The notes below the pieces were generated by a model, which saw only the letters and a list, made by a program, of their open reading frames with translations, ran no database searches and was not told the DNA's origin. A stretch of DNA of 64,000 bases from Flavobacterium johnsoniae (lineage in GTDB: Bacteria > Bacteroidota > Bacteroidia > Flavobacteriales > Flavobacteriaceae). Below are positions 37,030 to 45,309 of this stretch, in pieces. The stretch is taken from positions 3,906,001-3,970,000 of the forward strand of contig NZ_CP103794.1 of the NCBI RefSeq assembly GCF_030388325.1, written 5' to 3'. Each line of letters begins with the position of its first letter. Position 1 is the stretch's first letter. A program made the translations under genes and the position numbers.

Positions 37030-40000
37030 TTAACGAAATTGTCGTCTATATTCAGCTGGCGTATAATTGTATTTAGCTCTAAAACATTTTCCGAAATATT
37101 TTAAATCGTTAAAACCAACTTCAAAGCCAATTTCTTTAATTAATAAATCATCATTTTTTAGAAGTTCAGCTGCTTCAGCCAAACGTAAATCTCGAATAAA
37201 AACAACTGGAGAAACGCCTGTAACACTTTTTAGTTTATTGAAAAAACTGGCACGTGACATGCACATTAATTTCCCTAATTCATCGACAGAAAAATCAGAA
37301 TTTGACATATTTTCTTTAACTAATTCAATAACCTGAAATATAAACTTTTGGTCTTTATTTGAAATCTGAAGCGGTTCTTCTTTTGAAATATCGATTGTGT
37401 TTCCTGTCGAAAATAACTGCTGAAGACGCAAACGCTGTTCTAAAACATTTTTGACTTTTGCTTTTAATAAACTCACATTAAAAGGTTTTGTCATATAATC
37501 ATCGGCGCCATACTCTAAACCTTCCAATTTACTTTCTATAGAAGATTTTGCACTGAGAAGAATAACCGGAATATGACTAGTCGAAAAATTATCTCTAATT
37601 AGTTTCAGCATTTCTATTCCGTCTTTTTCTGGCATCATAATATCGCTGATAATAAAATCTGGCAATAATTCTTCTGCTTTAGAATAACCTTCATCACCGT
37701 TTTCTGCAGTATAAATCGTGTAATCGTTGTCTAAAACAGAAACAATAAAACGCTGTAATTCTGGATCATCTTCTACAATTAGTCCGACGAGATTTTCTCT
37801 TTTGGTTTCTTCATGCGGTAGAATTTCTTCTTCATTTTCTAAAGCAATTTCATCAAAAAAATGTGCTTCATTTTCCTCCAATAAAATATCTACATTCTCT
37901 TTAAAATGCTGATATCCTTTTAGAAATGCAACCTGAAAACTACTTCCTTTTCCAGCTGTACTATCAACCAAAACTTCTGCGCCAAGTTTGTCTGCCAAAT
38001 CTTTTACAATAGAAAGTCCCAAACCTGTACTTGGATTCAATGGATTTTCATTATAATTTGAAAAACGAACAAACAATCTTTTTTGAATCGTTGGACTAAT
38101 TCCTGGTCCGTTGTCACTAACTTTAAGCAATATATGTTTTTCTGATTCTTCAACAGAAACTTCAATAACATCTCCTTTATGGCAATATTTAAAAGCATTA
38201 GAAAGAAGATTAATGAGAATTTTATCCAAACTATCTGGATCTGCCCAAATATTTAGGTTAGAAGAACTTGTGTTTACTTTGAGTTTAATATCATTTTGAA
38301 TACTCATTTCCTGAAAATCTTCGCAAATTTTGGTTGCAAAATCACTCAAATTTATTTCGCGAACTGCCAATTTCTTGTCTTGAATTCTTCTCAAATCTAA
38401 AATCTGATTAACTAAATTCAACAATTTATTACTGCTTTTTTCAATAACGCGAAGTTGGCTTTTTACCGAATCTTTTATTTCATCGTCTGAAAGCATTACT
38501 TCTAAAGGAGCCGCAATCATAGTCAGCGGAGTTCTGATTTCATGTGAAATGTCGGTAAAAAATTTCAGCTTTAATTCGCCCATTTGTTTCTCTACTCGAA
38601 CGTCATTACGCAGTTTTACAATCGTAATAATGGCTCTTTTAATAAGTAAAAACAAACCAGCAGCAATTAACAGATAACAGAAATAAGCCAAATTTGTACC
38701 CCAAACAGACGGACGAATAGTAATTTTAATCTGTCTTTCATTATCCATCCATAAATTATGACCATTTGTAGAAGACACCAAAAGCGTGTAATTTCCTCGT
38801 CCTAAATTGGTATAATTAATTGATTGTCCTCCTTTTATAAAATTCCATTGTTTATCAATTCCTTCCAGTTTATAGCGATAAACAATATTTTCGCTTTTAA
38901 GATAATCTAATGCCGAAATCTGAACTCTGAAAAAATTCTGATTGTGTTCTAAGGTAACTTCTTCCAGTAAATCTGGGTTTTTAGGCGTTTCTGGATTTAA
39001 TTCGTGTAATTCTTTATTGTTTACCAAAAATCCAGAAATCGCTAAATAAGGTTTAAAAGTAAAAGGCTTTATAGCTTCTGGTTTGAAACAAATAACGCCG
39101 TTTGAATATCCTACAGCAATTTCTCCATTGGCAAGTTCACATTTTGTAGCCTCAGAAAATATCTCAGTTCCGATAATCGATTTTAGTTCTGGAAAAGTTT
39201 CTGCGCTATTATTTTTAGGATCAAAACGCACCATCTGGTTATCGCTCATCAACCAAATTTTTCCTTTTTTATCTTCTTGAATTGCAACTACTCCTTCAAC
39301 AGGAAAAGAAACCATTTCATTCCAAATCGATTTAACGTTTAGTTTTCCTTTTTTATCCAAATCAGCTAATATTAAGCCCATTCCGTTGGTTGCCAACGCC
39401 ATTTGGTTATCGTGCGTAATTAGAATATCTAAAATATCATTGCCTGAAACCTGAGAATATTCATTGAATTTAACCTTACTTGTCGACTTATTTTCTTCTG
39501 CAAAAGAGAATAATTTATAAGAGGAAATAAAAAATATTTTATGGTCTTTATTTTCAACTATCGAACGAACTTTGTCAGCCGTTTTTATAGGATAGTTTTT
39601 TAATTCATTTTTAAAATTAACAAAACGAATTCCGTTATTAGATTCACGAATAATATTGACGCCGCCACCCCAAGTTGCAATATAAATCTCTCCGTTTGAA
39701 GCTTGAAAAATTTTAAAAATATCATCAGAATTTATACTGTAATTATCCTTTTCATCGTATTTATAATGAATAACCTTATATCGAAACGATTGGTTGGTTG
39801 GCAGTAAACAAAACAAACCATTTCCTCTTGTACCAATCCAAATTCTGCCTTTGGTATCTTGAAGCATGCTGTAAATATCTGCTCCCCAAGCTGGACCTGA
39901 TTGAGACAATGTTCCGTCTGAACCTAAAAATCCTATTTTTCTTTTTTGAGAATCAAACAAAGCAATTTTCTCTTTACGACTGCCAACCCAAAGATTGCCT

Positions 40001-41352
40001 TTGTTATCTTTCATCAAGCTTCTTACATTGTGTTTATGATGATCGCTTGAAGAATCTAGATTTAAGGTAGAAAAATTGCTATTGCTAAAATTAACCAAAT
40101 CTAAACCTTGTTTGAAAGAACAAAACCAAAGATTTCCCAATCTGTCAAACATGGCCGTGTGCATCAAATCTGAAACTGATTCTTTAGATTCGTTAATACA
40201 GCGAATTATTGAACTCAATTTGTCATTCTTCTCATCCCAATAAGAAAATGGCGCATTATTAGACTGAATCCAAACGGTTCCGTTAGGCGAAGTAAGCAGA
40301 AAGCTTTTTCTTTCTCCGGCACCAGTTGCAGAATCACTATAATCAACTTTCATCAATTTTATTTTTCCCGTAACAAGATCAAATTGATAAACTCCAGAAC
40401 CTAAAATCTCAAACCAAAATTGTCGAGATCGTGTTGAACCTAAATAAGCGAATTTTTTATTTGGAAAACCAGCCAAAGTATTACTGTTGTAAGCAGTAAG
40501 TTTTCCTGTTTTTATATCATAAAAATAGAAACTTTGTCCGCTGGTAATGATAAGAATTTTGTTGCTGCCAACAAGTTCTGTCTGGATAATATCTTCTTTT
40601 ACGCCGAGTTCAAAATCAAAAAAAGTACTTGATTTTTTATTATATCGGGTAAATTTCCCTTCATTTCCTCCAAACCACAGATCTTCTTTTGTTTCCATAA
40701 AAGAATGAAACAAATACGATTTTCCGTTAAAAAAGAAATGTTGAGGTTCTGAACTTCCTTTATTCAATCTGCAAATTCCGCCATCTGTAAAAAACCAAGT
40801 TGTTCCTAATGCATCTTCAAAAACATCATGAATCTTGCCGCATTTTTGCGTTGGATCAAATGCTATTTTTCGAACTTTTTTATTGGCTTCAAAAGCGATT
40901 AAATAGTTTTTATCTTCAGGAAACAGCCAAACTCTTCCTGAAGGCATTACTTTAAAATCGACAAATGCAATATTCGAAGATTTTAAAGCTCCGTTTTCAA
41001 TTGGATAATGAAAACTAAGCTGACGTGTATCGAAGTAATAAATATCATTTTTTTCAGATTGAATCCAAATTCGTCCGTTTTTATCAAATCTAAATTTAAA
41101 AACGCGATTCGAAATTAGATTTAAAGAACTGTTTTGTTTTACTCTGAATTTTTGAAAAGTACTTCCATCATATCGAATCAAACCATTGAAAGTTGAAAGC
41201 CAGATAAATCCTTTCTGATCTTGCTGAATGTCAAGAATACGCGATTGTCTCAACTTTAAATCATTTGCAAAATGAGTTAGAGTTCCTGAAGGCTGAGAAA
41301 AGCACACGCTGGTGAAACAGTAAAAAAAGATGATAAGTAGATTTCTCTTCAT
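37030..41352 (-). CDS. Hybrid two-component system sensor/regulator (HTCS)
   Basis: A 1440-residue one-protein signalling system. In order: signal peptide (1-19); periplasmic two-component-regulator propeller repeats (about 25-760; repeated W-T-F/N-G-L blades such as GFIWLSTFNGLIRYD and GRIWIGTRGNGLF); Y_Y_Y domain (about 800-875); a transmembrane helix (about 887-907); HisKA with the phospho-acceptor His937 in SHEIRTPL; HATPase with NLLSNAFKY, DNGPGIS and TGLGLSIVK; a receiver domain (about 1190-1305) with Asp1237 in ISDIMMP; and an AraC-type HTH (about 1335-1440). HTCS proteins sense an oligosaccharide in the periplasm and activate the adjacent locus. It lies beside the pectin operon and divergent from GH3, both preceded by related repeats. 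The ligand is unknown; a pectic oligomer is likely. Confidence 0.96.
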   Translation of the reverse strand: MKRNLLIIFFYCFTSVCFSQPSGTLTHFANDLKLRQSRILDIQQDQKGFIWLSTFNGLIRYDGSTFQKFRVKQNSSLNLISNRVFKFRFDKNGRIWIQSEKNDIYYFDTRQLSFHYPIENGALKSSNIAFVDFKVMPSGRVWLFPEDKNYLIAFEANKKVRKIAFDPTQKCGKIHDVFEDALGTTWFFTDGGICRLNKGSSEPQHFFFNGKSYLFHSFMETKEDLWFGGNEGKFTRYNKKSSTFFDFELGVKEDIIQTELVGSNKILIITSGQSFYFYDIKTGKLTAYNSNTLAGFPNKKFAYLGSTRSRQFWFEILGSGVYQFDLVTGKIKLMKVDYSDSATGAGERKSFLLTSPNGTVWIQSNNAPFSYWDEKNDKLSSIIRCINESKESVSDLMHTAMFDRLGNLWFCSFKQGLDLVNFSNSNFSTLNLDSSSDHHKHNVRSLMKDNKGNLWVGSRKEKIALFDSQKRKIGFLGSDGTLSQSGPAWGADIYSMLQDTKGRIWIGTRGNGLFCLLPTNQSFRYKVIHYKYDEKDNYSINSDDIFKIFQASNGEIYIATWGGGVNIIRESNNGIRFVNFKNELKNYPIKTADKVRSIVENKDHKIFFISSYKLFSFAEENKSTSKVKFNEYSQVSGNDILDILITHDNQMALATNGMGLILADLDKKGKLNVKSIWNEMVSFPVEGVVAIQEDKKGKIWLMSDNQMVRFDPKNNSAETFPELKSIIGTEIFSEATKCELANGEIAVGYSNGVICFKPEAIKPFTFKPYLAISGFLVNNKELHELNPETPKNPDLLEEVTLEHNQNFFRVQISALDYLKSENIVYRYKLEGIDKQWNFIKGGQSINYTNLGRGNYTLLVSSTNGHNLWMDNERQIKITIRPSVWGTNLAYFCYLLIAAGLFLLIKRAIITIVKLRNDVRVEKQMGELKLKFFTDISHEIRTPLTMIAAPLEVMLSDDEIKDSVKSQLRVIEKSSNKLLNLVNQILDLRRIQDKKLAVREINLSDFATKICEDFQEMSIQNDIKLKVNTSSSNLNIWADPDSLDKILINLLSNAFKYCHKGDVIEVSVEESEKHILLKVSDNGPGISPTIQKRLFVRFSNYNENPLNPSTGLGLSIVKDLADKLGAEVLVDSTAGKGSSFQVAFLKGYQHFKENVDILLEENEAHFFDEIALENEEEILPHEETKRENLVGLIVEDDPELQRFIVSVLDNDYTIYTAENGDEGYSKAEELLPDFIISDIMMPEKDGIEMLKLIRDNFSTSHIPVILLSAKSSIESKLEGLEYGADDYMTKPFNVSLLKAKVKNVLEQRLRLQQLFSTGNTIDISKEEPLQISNKDQKFIFQVIELVKENMSNSDFSVDELGKLMCMSRASFFNKLKSVTGVSPVVFIRDLRLAEAAELLKNDDLLIKEIGFEVGFNDLKYFGKCFRAKYNYTPAEYRRQFR

Positions 41353-41415
41353 TTAAGACTTTATAAAATTAAGCAGATTACAAAAATATCAAAATTCCAT
41401 TGCCAACCTAAAACT

Positions 41416-41537
41416 ACCTTCATTTCGAGCAAAATACCACCTTAAAAATAGCGATTTGTCTACCTTCTTAAAGTTAAGCAAAAACGATAAGCATTGCGCA
41501 AAGCTTTATAACATACTTTAAATAGCGATTTATACCA
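41416..41537 (+). promoter_or_regulatory. Putative HTCS-binding repeats upstream of GH3
   Basis: ACCTT occurs at 41416, 41439 and 41462 (23-bp steps), each followed by an AGCA/AGCG core at 41428, 41450 and 41477. The middle copy, CACCTTAAAAATAGCGATTT (from 41438), matches the minus-strand TACCCCTGAAATAGCAATTT before the susCD operon at about 15 of 21 positions. A further AAATAGCGATTTATACC lies at 41519-41535. The orientation is toward GH3. I did not find a convincing -7 box for GH3 or the HTCS gene in this 396-bp gap. Confidence 0.55.
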
Positions 41538-41748
41538 ATTTGAAAATCACAAAGATTTTAGTTTTGTCAATTAAGAAAAAGAGTCGGCAATAAAGGAAGA
41601 ATTATCTAAAGCTGATTTCTTTTTATCACTATAAACAATCTAGAACTATCTAATTATTCTTTCCTGAAAATTAAACCCGATTTGTATTGTTGTTTTTTTT
41701 CAAGACAATAAATCAAAAAATATTAAATTTAACAATACCAAAAAACCT

Positions 41749-44364
41749 ATGAAAAAAAAATCTGCTATAATTATTGCGTTGCATTTTTTTGCTTTAACCA
41801 CTTTTGCGCAAGAAAACTATCCGTATAAAAATCCCAATTTACCAACAGAACAGCGCGTTAATGATTTGGTTTCGAGAATGTCCTTAGACGAAAAAATCAA
41901 TCAATTAATGGATTCTTCGCCAGCAATCGATCGTTTGGGTGTTCCAGAATATAATTGGTGGAACGAATCGCTTCATGGCGTTGCAAGAGCTGGATTTGCA
42001 ACAGTTTTTCCGCAATCTATTTCAATTGCATCTTCTTGGGATCGCCAATTGGTATTGGATGTTGCTACTGCCATTTCTGATGAAGCTCGTGCGAAACATC
42101 ACGAATATTTAAGAAGAGGACAACACGGCATGTATCAAGGATTGACATTTTGGTCGCCAAATGTCAATATTTTTCGTGATCCGCGTTGGGGGCGCGGTCA
42201 CGAAACTTATGGAGAAGATCCTTTTCTAACCAGTCAATTAGGTTTGAATTATGTAAATGGACTTCAAGGAAATAACGAAAAATACCTGAAAGTAGTTGCT
42301 ACAGCAAAACATTACGCAGTTCATTCTGGACCAGAACCATCTCGCCATTTTTTTGATGCCAACACAAGCGATAGAGATCTTTATGAAACCTATCTTCCTG
42401 CTTTTCGCACTTTGGTCAAAGACGGACATGTTTATTCTGTAATGGGAGCTTACAATCGTTTTAGAGGAGAATCTTGCAGTGCGAGTCCATTTCTTTTTAA
42501 TATCCTTAGAAATGTTTGGGGATTTGACGGTTATATCGTTTCTGACTGTGGTGCGGTGACAGATATTTGGAAATATCATAAAATTACCACTGATGCTGCA
42601 AGCGCTTCGGCTTTGGCGGTAAAAGATGGTTTAGACTTGGAATGCGGAAGCAGCTTTAAAGCCTTAAAAGAAGCCGTTTACCGCAAATTGATTAATGAAT
42701 CTGATATTGACATTGCTGTAAAACGTTTATTTACAGCAAGATTTAAACTAGGAATGTTCGATCCAGATGAAATTGTTCCTTACGCTCAAATTCCATTTTC
42801 TGACAACAATAATGCGGCGCATGACTATCTTGCTAGAATTGCTTCACAAAAAAGTATTGTGCTTTTGAAAAATCAAAATCATACATTACCGCTTTCTAAA
42901 GAAATTAAAACTGTTGCGGTAATTGGACCAAATGCTAACGATATTCAATCTCTTTGGGGAAATTATAGCGGTGTTCCAAGCAATCCTGTAACGGTGCTTA
43001 AAGGAATTCAAAACAAATTGGAACCCAATGCAAAAGTTTTATACGCAAAAGGAACCGATTTAGCGAAAGGTGTTCCTGCAATGAAAATTATTCCGTCTAT
43101 TTATTTTCAAAATGAAAACGGAACTCAAGGTTTAATTGGAGAATATTATAACAATTCTGATTGGAATGGATCGCCTTTGTTTACAAGAACAGATGACAAA
43201 ATAGATTTTCATTGGGATATTGACACTCCTGATCCTCGCTTAAAAATGGGCAATTACAGTGTAAAATGGACTGGCTTTCTTACTGTTCCGAAAACTGGCA
43301 CGTACAACATCTCAGAATGGTCAAAACCATTTATGACCGTTGAGATTGAAGGCGGCAAAAGTACTGGTGGAAAAAATAATCATCATCCGCGTTTTCGTCC
43401 TCAAAAAATACATTTAGAAGCTGGAAAAAAATATAAAATCGAAGTAAAATATCAGAATTTTTACGGTGATGCCATTGCTCAATTGTTATGGGCAGAACCA
43501 GAAGAAAACTTAATTACAGAAGCCGTAAATACAGCAAATCAGGCTGATGCAGTAATTCTTGTTTTAGGTTTAAATGAACGTTTAGAAGGTGAAGAAATGA
43601 AAGTCGAAGCCGACGGTTTTAATGGCGGCGACCGCACAAGTCTTGATCTTCCATCGAATCAGGAAGAGCTTATGAAAGCGGTTAAAGCAACTGGAAAACC
43701 TGTCATTTTAGTTTTAATTAATGGAAGCGCGCTTTCTGTAAATTGGGCAAATGAAAACTTGCCTGCAATTTTAACAGCAGGATATCCAGGTCAGCAAGGC
43801 GGAAATGCAATTGCAGACGTTCTTTTTGGCGATTATAATCCCGCGGGAAGACTTCCTGTTACGTATTACAAATCGGTAGATCAGTTGCCTAAGTTTGAAA
43901 ATTATGATATGGAAGGAAGAACTTATCGCTATTTTCATAAAACACCTTTATATCCGTTCGGATTTGGTTTAAGTTATACCAATTTTCAATATTCTAATTT
44001 ACAACTTCCTGCGAGTTTAGCTTCTGAAACAGATTTTAAAGTTTCTGTTGACGTAACCAACACAGGAGAACGCGACGGAGATGAAGTTGCCGAATTATAC
44101 TTGAAAGACGAAAAAGCCTCTACTCCACGCCCAATTTGGCAGTTAGAAGGTTTTGAACGAATTCATCTTAAAAAAGGAGAAAAGAAAACAGTTACTTTTA
44201 CCATTACTCCAAGGCAATTATCTCTTATTGACAAGAAAAAACAGCGTGTTATAGAACCTGGATGGTTTACTATTTCCGTTGGAGGAAAACAGCCTGATGG
44301 TTCGAATGATATACAAACTGGAAGAATAAATTTTACTGGTAAAACAGTTTCTCTTGAAAAGTAA
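41749..44364 (+). CDS. GH3 family beta-glycosidase with PA14 insertion
   Basis: An 871-residue secreted enzyme and the only large plus-strand gene. Signal peptide (ending TTFAQ). The GH3 N-terminal TIM barrel carries WWNESLHGVAR and RDPRWGRGHETYGEDP, with the nucleophile Asp266 in IVSDCGAV. The GH3 C-terminal alpha/beta domain is interrupted by a PA14 domain (about 460-585, GLIGEYYNNSDWNG to AQLLWAEP), then continues and ends in an FN3-like domain (about 750-860). This PA14-inserted form is common among beta-xylosidase/beta-glucosidase-type GH3 enzymes of Bacteroidota. It is divergent from the HTCS gene and followed by its own terminator, so it is monocistronic. A role in xylogalacturonan or side-chain removal is inferred from context. 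Confidence 0.94.
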   Translation: MKKKSAIIIALHFFALTTFAQENYPYKNPNLPTEQRVNDLVSRMSLDEKINQLMDSSPAIDRLGVPEYNWWNESLHGVARAGFATVFPQSISIASSWDRQLVLDVATAISDEARAKHHEYLRRGQHGMYQGLTFWSPNVNIFRDPRWGRGHETYGEDPFLTSQLGLNYVNGLQGNNEKYLKVVATAKHYAVHSGPEPSRHFFDANTSDRDLYETYLPAFRTLVKDGHVYSVMGAYNRFRGESCSASPFLFNILRNVWGFDGYIVSDCGAVTDIWKYHKITTDAASASALAVKDGLDLECGSSFKALKEAVYRKLINESDIDIAVKRLFTARFKLGMFDPDEIVPYAQIPFSDNNNAAHDYLARIASQKSIVLLKNQNHTLPLSKEIKTVAVIGPNANDIQSLWGNYSGVPSNPVTVLKGIQNKLEPNAKVLYAKGTDLAKGVPAMKIIPSIYFQNENGTQGLIGEYYNNSDWNGSPLFTRTDDKIDFHWDIDTPDPRLKMGNYSVKWTGFLTVPKTGTYNISEWSKPFMTVEIEGGKSTGGKNNHHPRFRPQKIHLEAGKKYKIEVKYQNFYGDAIAQLLWAEPEENLITEAVNTANQADAVILVLGLNERLEGEEMKVEADGFNGGDRTSLDLPSNQEELMKAVKATGKPVILVLINGSALSVNWANENLPAILTAGYPGQQGGNAIADVLFGDYNPAGRLPVTYYKSVDQLPKFENYDMEGRTYRYFHKTPLYPFGFGLSYTNFQYSNLQLPASLASETDFKVSVDVTNTGERDGDEVAELYLKDEKASTPRPIWQLEGFERIHLKKGEKKTVTFTITPRQLSLIDKKKQRVIEPGWFTISVGGKQPDGSNDIQTGRINFTGKTVSLEK

Positions 44365-44384
44365 ACTTTTTAAAATTAATCATT

Positions 44385-44416
44385 AAAGAGCTTCAATATT
44401 TTGAAGCTCTTTTTTT
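44385..44416 (+). terminator. Intrinsic terminator after GH3
   Basis: AAAGAGCTTCAA (44385-44396) pairs with TTGAAGCTCTTT (44401-44412) around TATT, followed by a run of eight Ts. It lies 20 bp past the GH3 stop and also sits between two convergent genes. Confidence 0.9.
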
Positions 44417-44456
44417 TAAGAAGAATAAAAATCTCAATTAAGGTTAACGACAAATA

Positions 44457-45092
44457 TCAAATAAGACTTTTTTTGTGTTTTGGATTGAATAGCATCGCCG
44501 TACATAAACAGTTTTTTCGTGATTTACTTTCCAAAATTGGACAATTAATACAGGTTTTACAACCGTCCCAAAAAGCTTCATCAATTGGAAGTTCTGAATA
44601 AGTAACAGGCTCAAATTCGAGTTCATGGTTCATTTTCATCACGGCCAAACCAGTAGTAAGGCTAAATATACTTGCATCTGGATATTTTTGACGGCTTAAA
44701 TCGAAAATTTTTCTTTTTATTCGTTTTGCTAAACCTGTATGCCTAAATTCTGGCGCAACTATTAATCCTGAATTAGAAACAAAAAGATCATTATCCCAAG
44801 ACGAAATAAAGGCAAAGCCCGCCCACCTACCGTCTAATGCAAAAGCAATAACTGCTTCTCCTAACTGCATTTTATTCTCGAGTAATTCAATAGATCGACC
44901 AGAAATTCCAGTACCTCTCGCTAATGCAGATGAATGTGTTACTTCTGCTATTTCTCTAATCCAAGAAGTATGGCTAATGTTTGCTATTTCTATATAAAAA
45001 TCTTCTTCTGTACTTAGCTTATTATCATCTTTTAATAGTCCAGAAAGTCCTTTTTTTTCGAAAGATGATATCTTTTTTAGTTGAGTTGTCAT
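44457..45092 (-). CDS. GNAT-family N-acetyltransferase with C-terminal cysteine cluster
   Basis: About 211 residues from the ATG at 45092 (an upstream ATG at 45110 would add six hydrophobic residues). The GNAT fold is suggested by AVIAFALDGRWAGFAFI, the acetyl-CoA loop region LIVAPEFRHTGLAKRIK and the terminal FEPVTYSELP strand. A distinctive C-terminal tail has five cysteines, CxxCxxC...CxC, within 20 residues, suggesting a metal or redox site. It is cytoplasmic, with no signal peptide. From memory, similar GNAT proteins lie beside arginine-biosynthesis genes in flavobacteria; here the gene stands alone between carbohydrate genes, so it is probably unrelated to the pectin locus. The substrate is unknown. 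Confidence 0.82.
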   Translation of the reverse strand: MTTQLKKISSFEKKGLSGLLKDDNKLSTEEDFYIEIANISHTSWIREIAEVTHSSALARGTGISGRSIELLENKMQLGEAVIAFALDGRWAGFAFISSWDNDLFVSNSGLIVAPEFRHTGLAKRIKRKIFDLSRQKYPDASIFSLTTGLAVMKMNHELEFEPVTYSELPIDEAFWDGCKTCINCPILESKSRKNCLCTAMLFNPKHKKSLI

Positions 45093-45225
45093 AATTAAAT
45101 AAATTATCAATTTTGTGTAAGCTTTTTTTAAATTTCAAGCACAAAATCAATACACAACTTAAAGACCAAAAAACATAACTAATTGTTTTAAAGAAACTTA
45201 ATACTATTTTAGATTTTAAAAACCT

Positions 45226-45256
45226 ATCAAATTGATAATTTTACTATCAATTTGAT
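45226..45256 (-). terminator. Probable terminator after the 670-residue hydrolase gene
   Basis: A 12-bp perfect inverted repeat, ATCAAATTGATA (45226-45237) with TATCAATTTGAT (45245-45256), and a 7-nt loop, followed on the minus strand by AGGTTTTTAAAA. The stem is AT-rich and so weak. Its place 54 bp past the stop favours a terminator; an operator for the GNAT gene is the alternative. I see nothing else in the gap. Confidence 0.5.
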
Positions 45257-45309
45257 TCTTAAATTCTTCCAATTAATTTTAAACATTTCACTTTTGTAAA
45301 ACTAGAAAA

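Noticed and set aside
41353..41748. Promoter -7 boxes for the HTCS and GH3 genes
   Set aside because: CGATTTG near 41679 and similar strings lack the TA pair at the right distance; I could not support a specific promoter.
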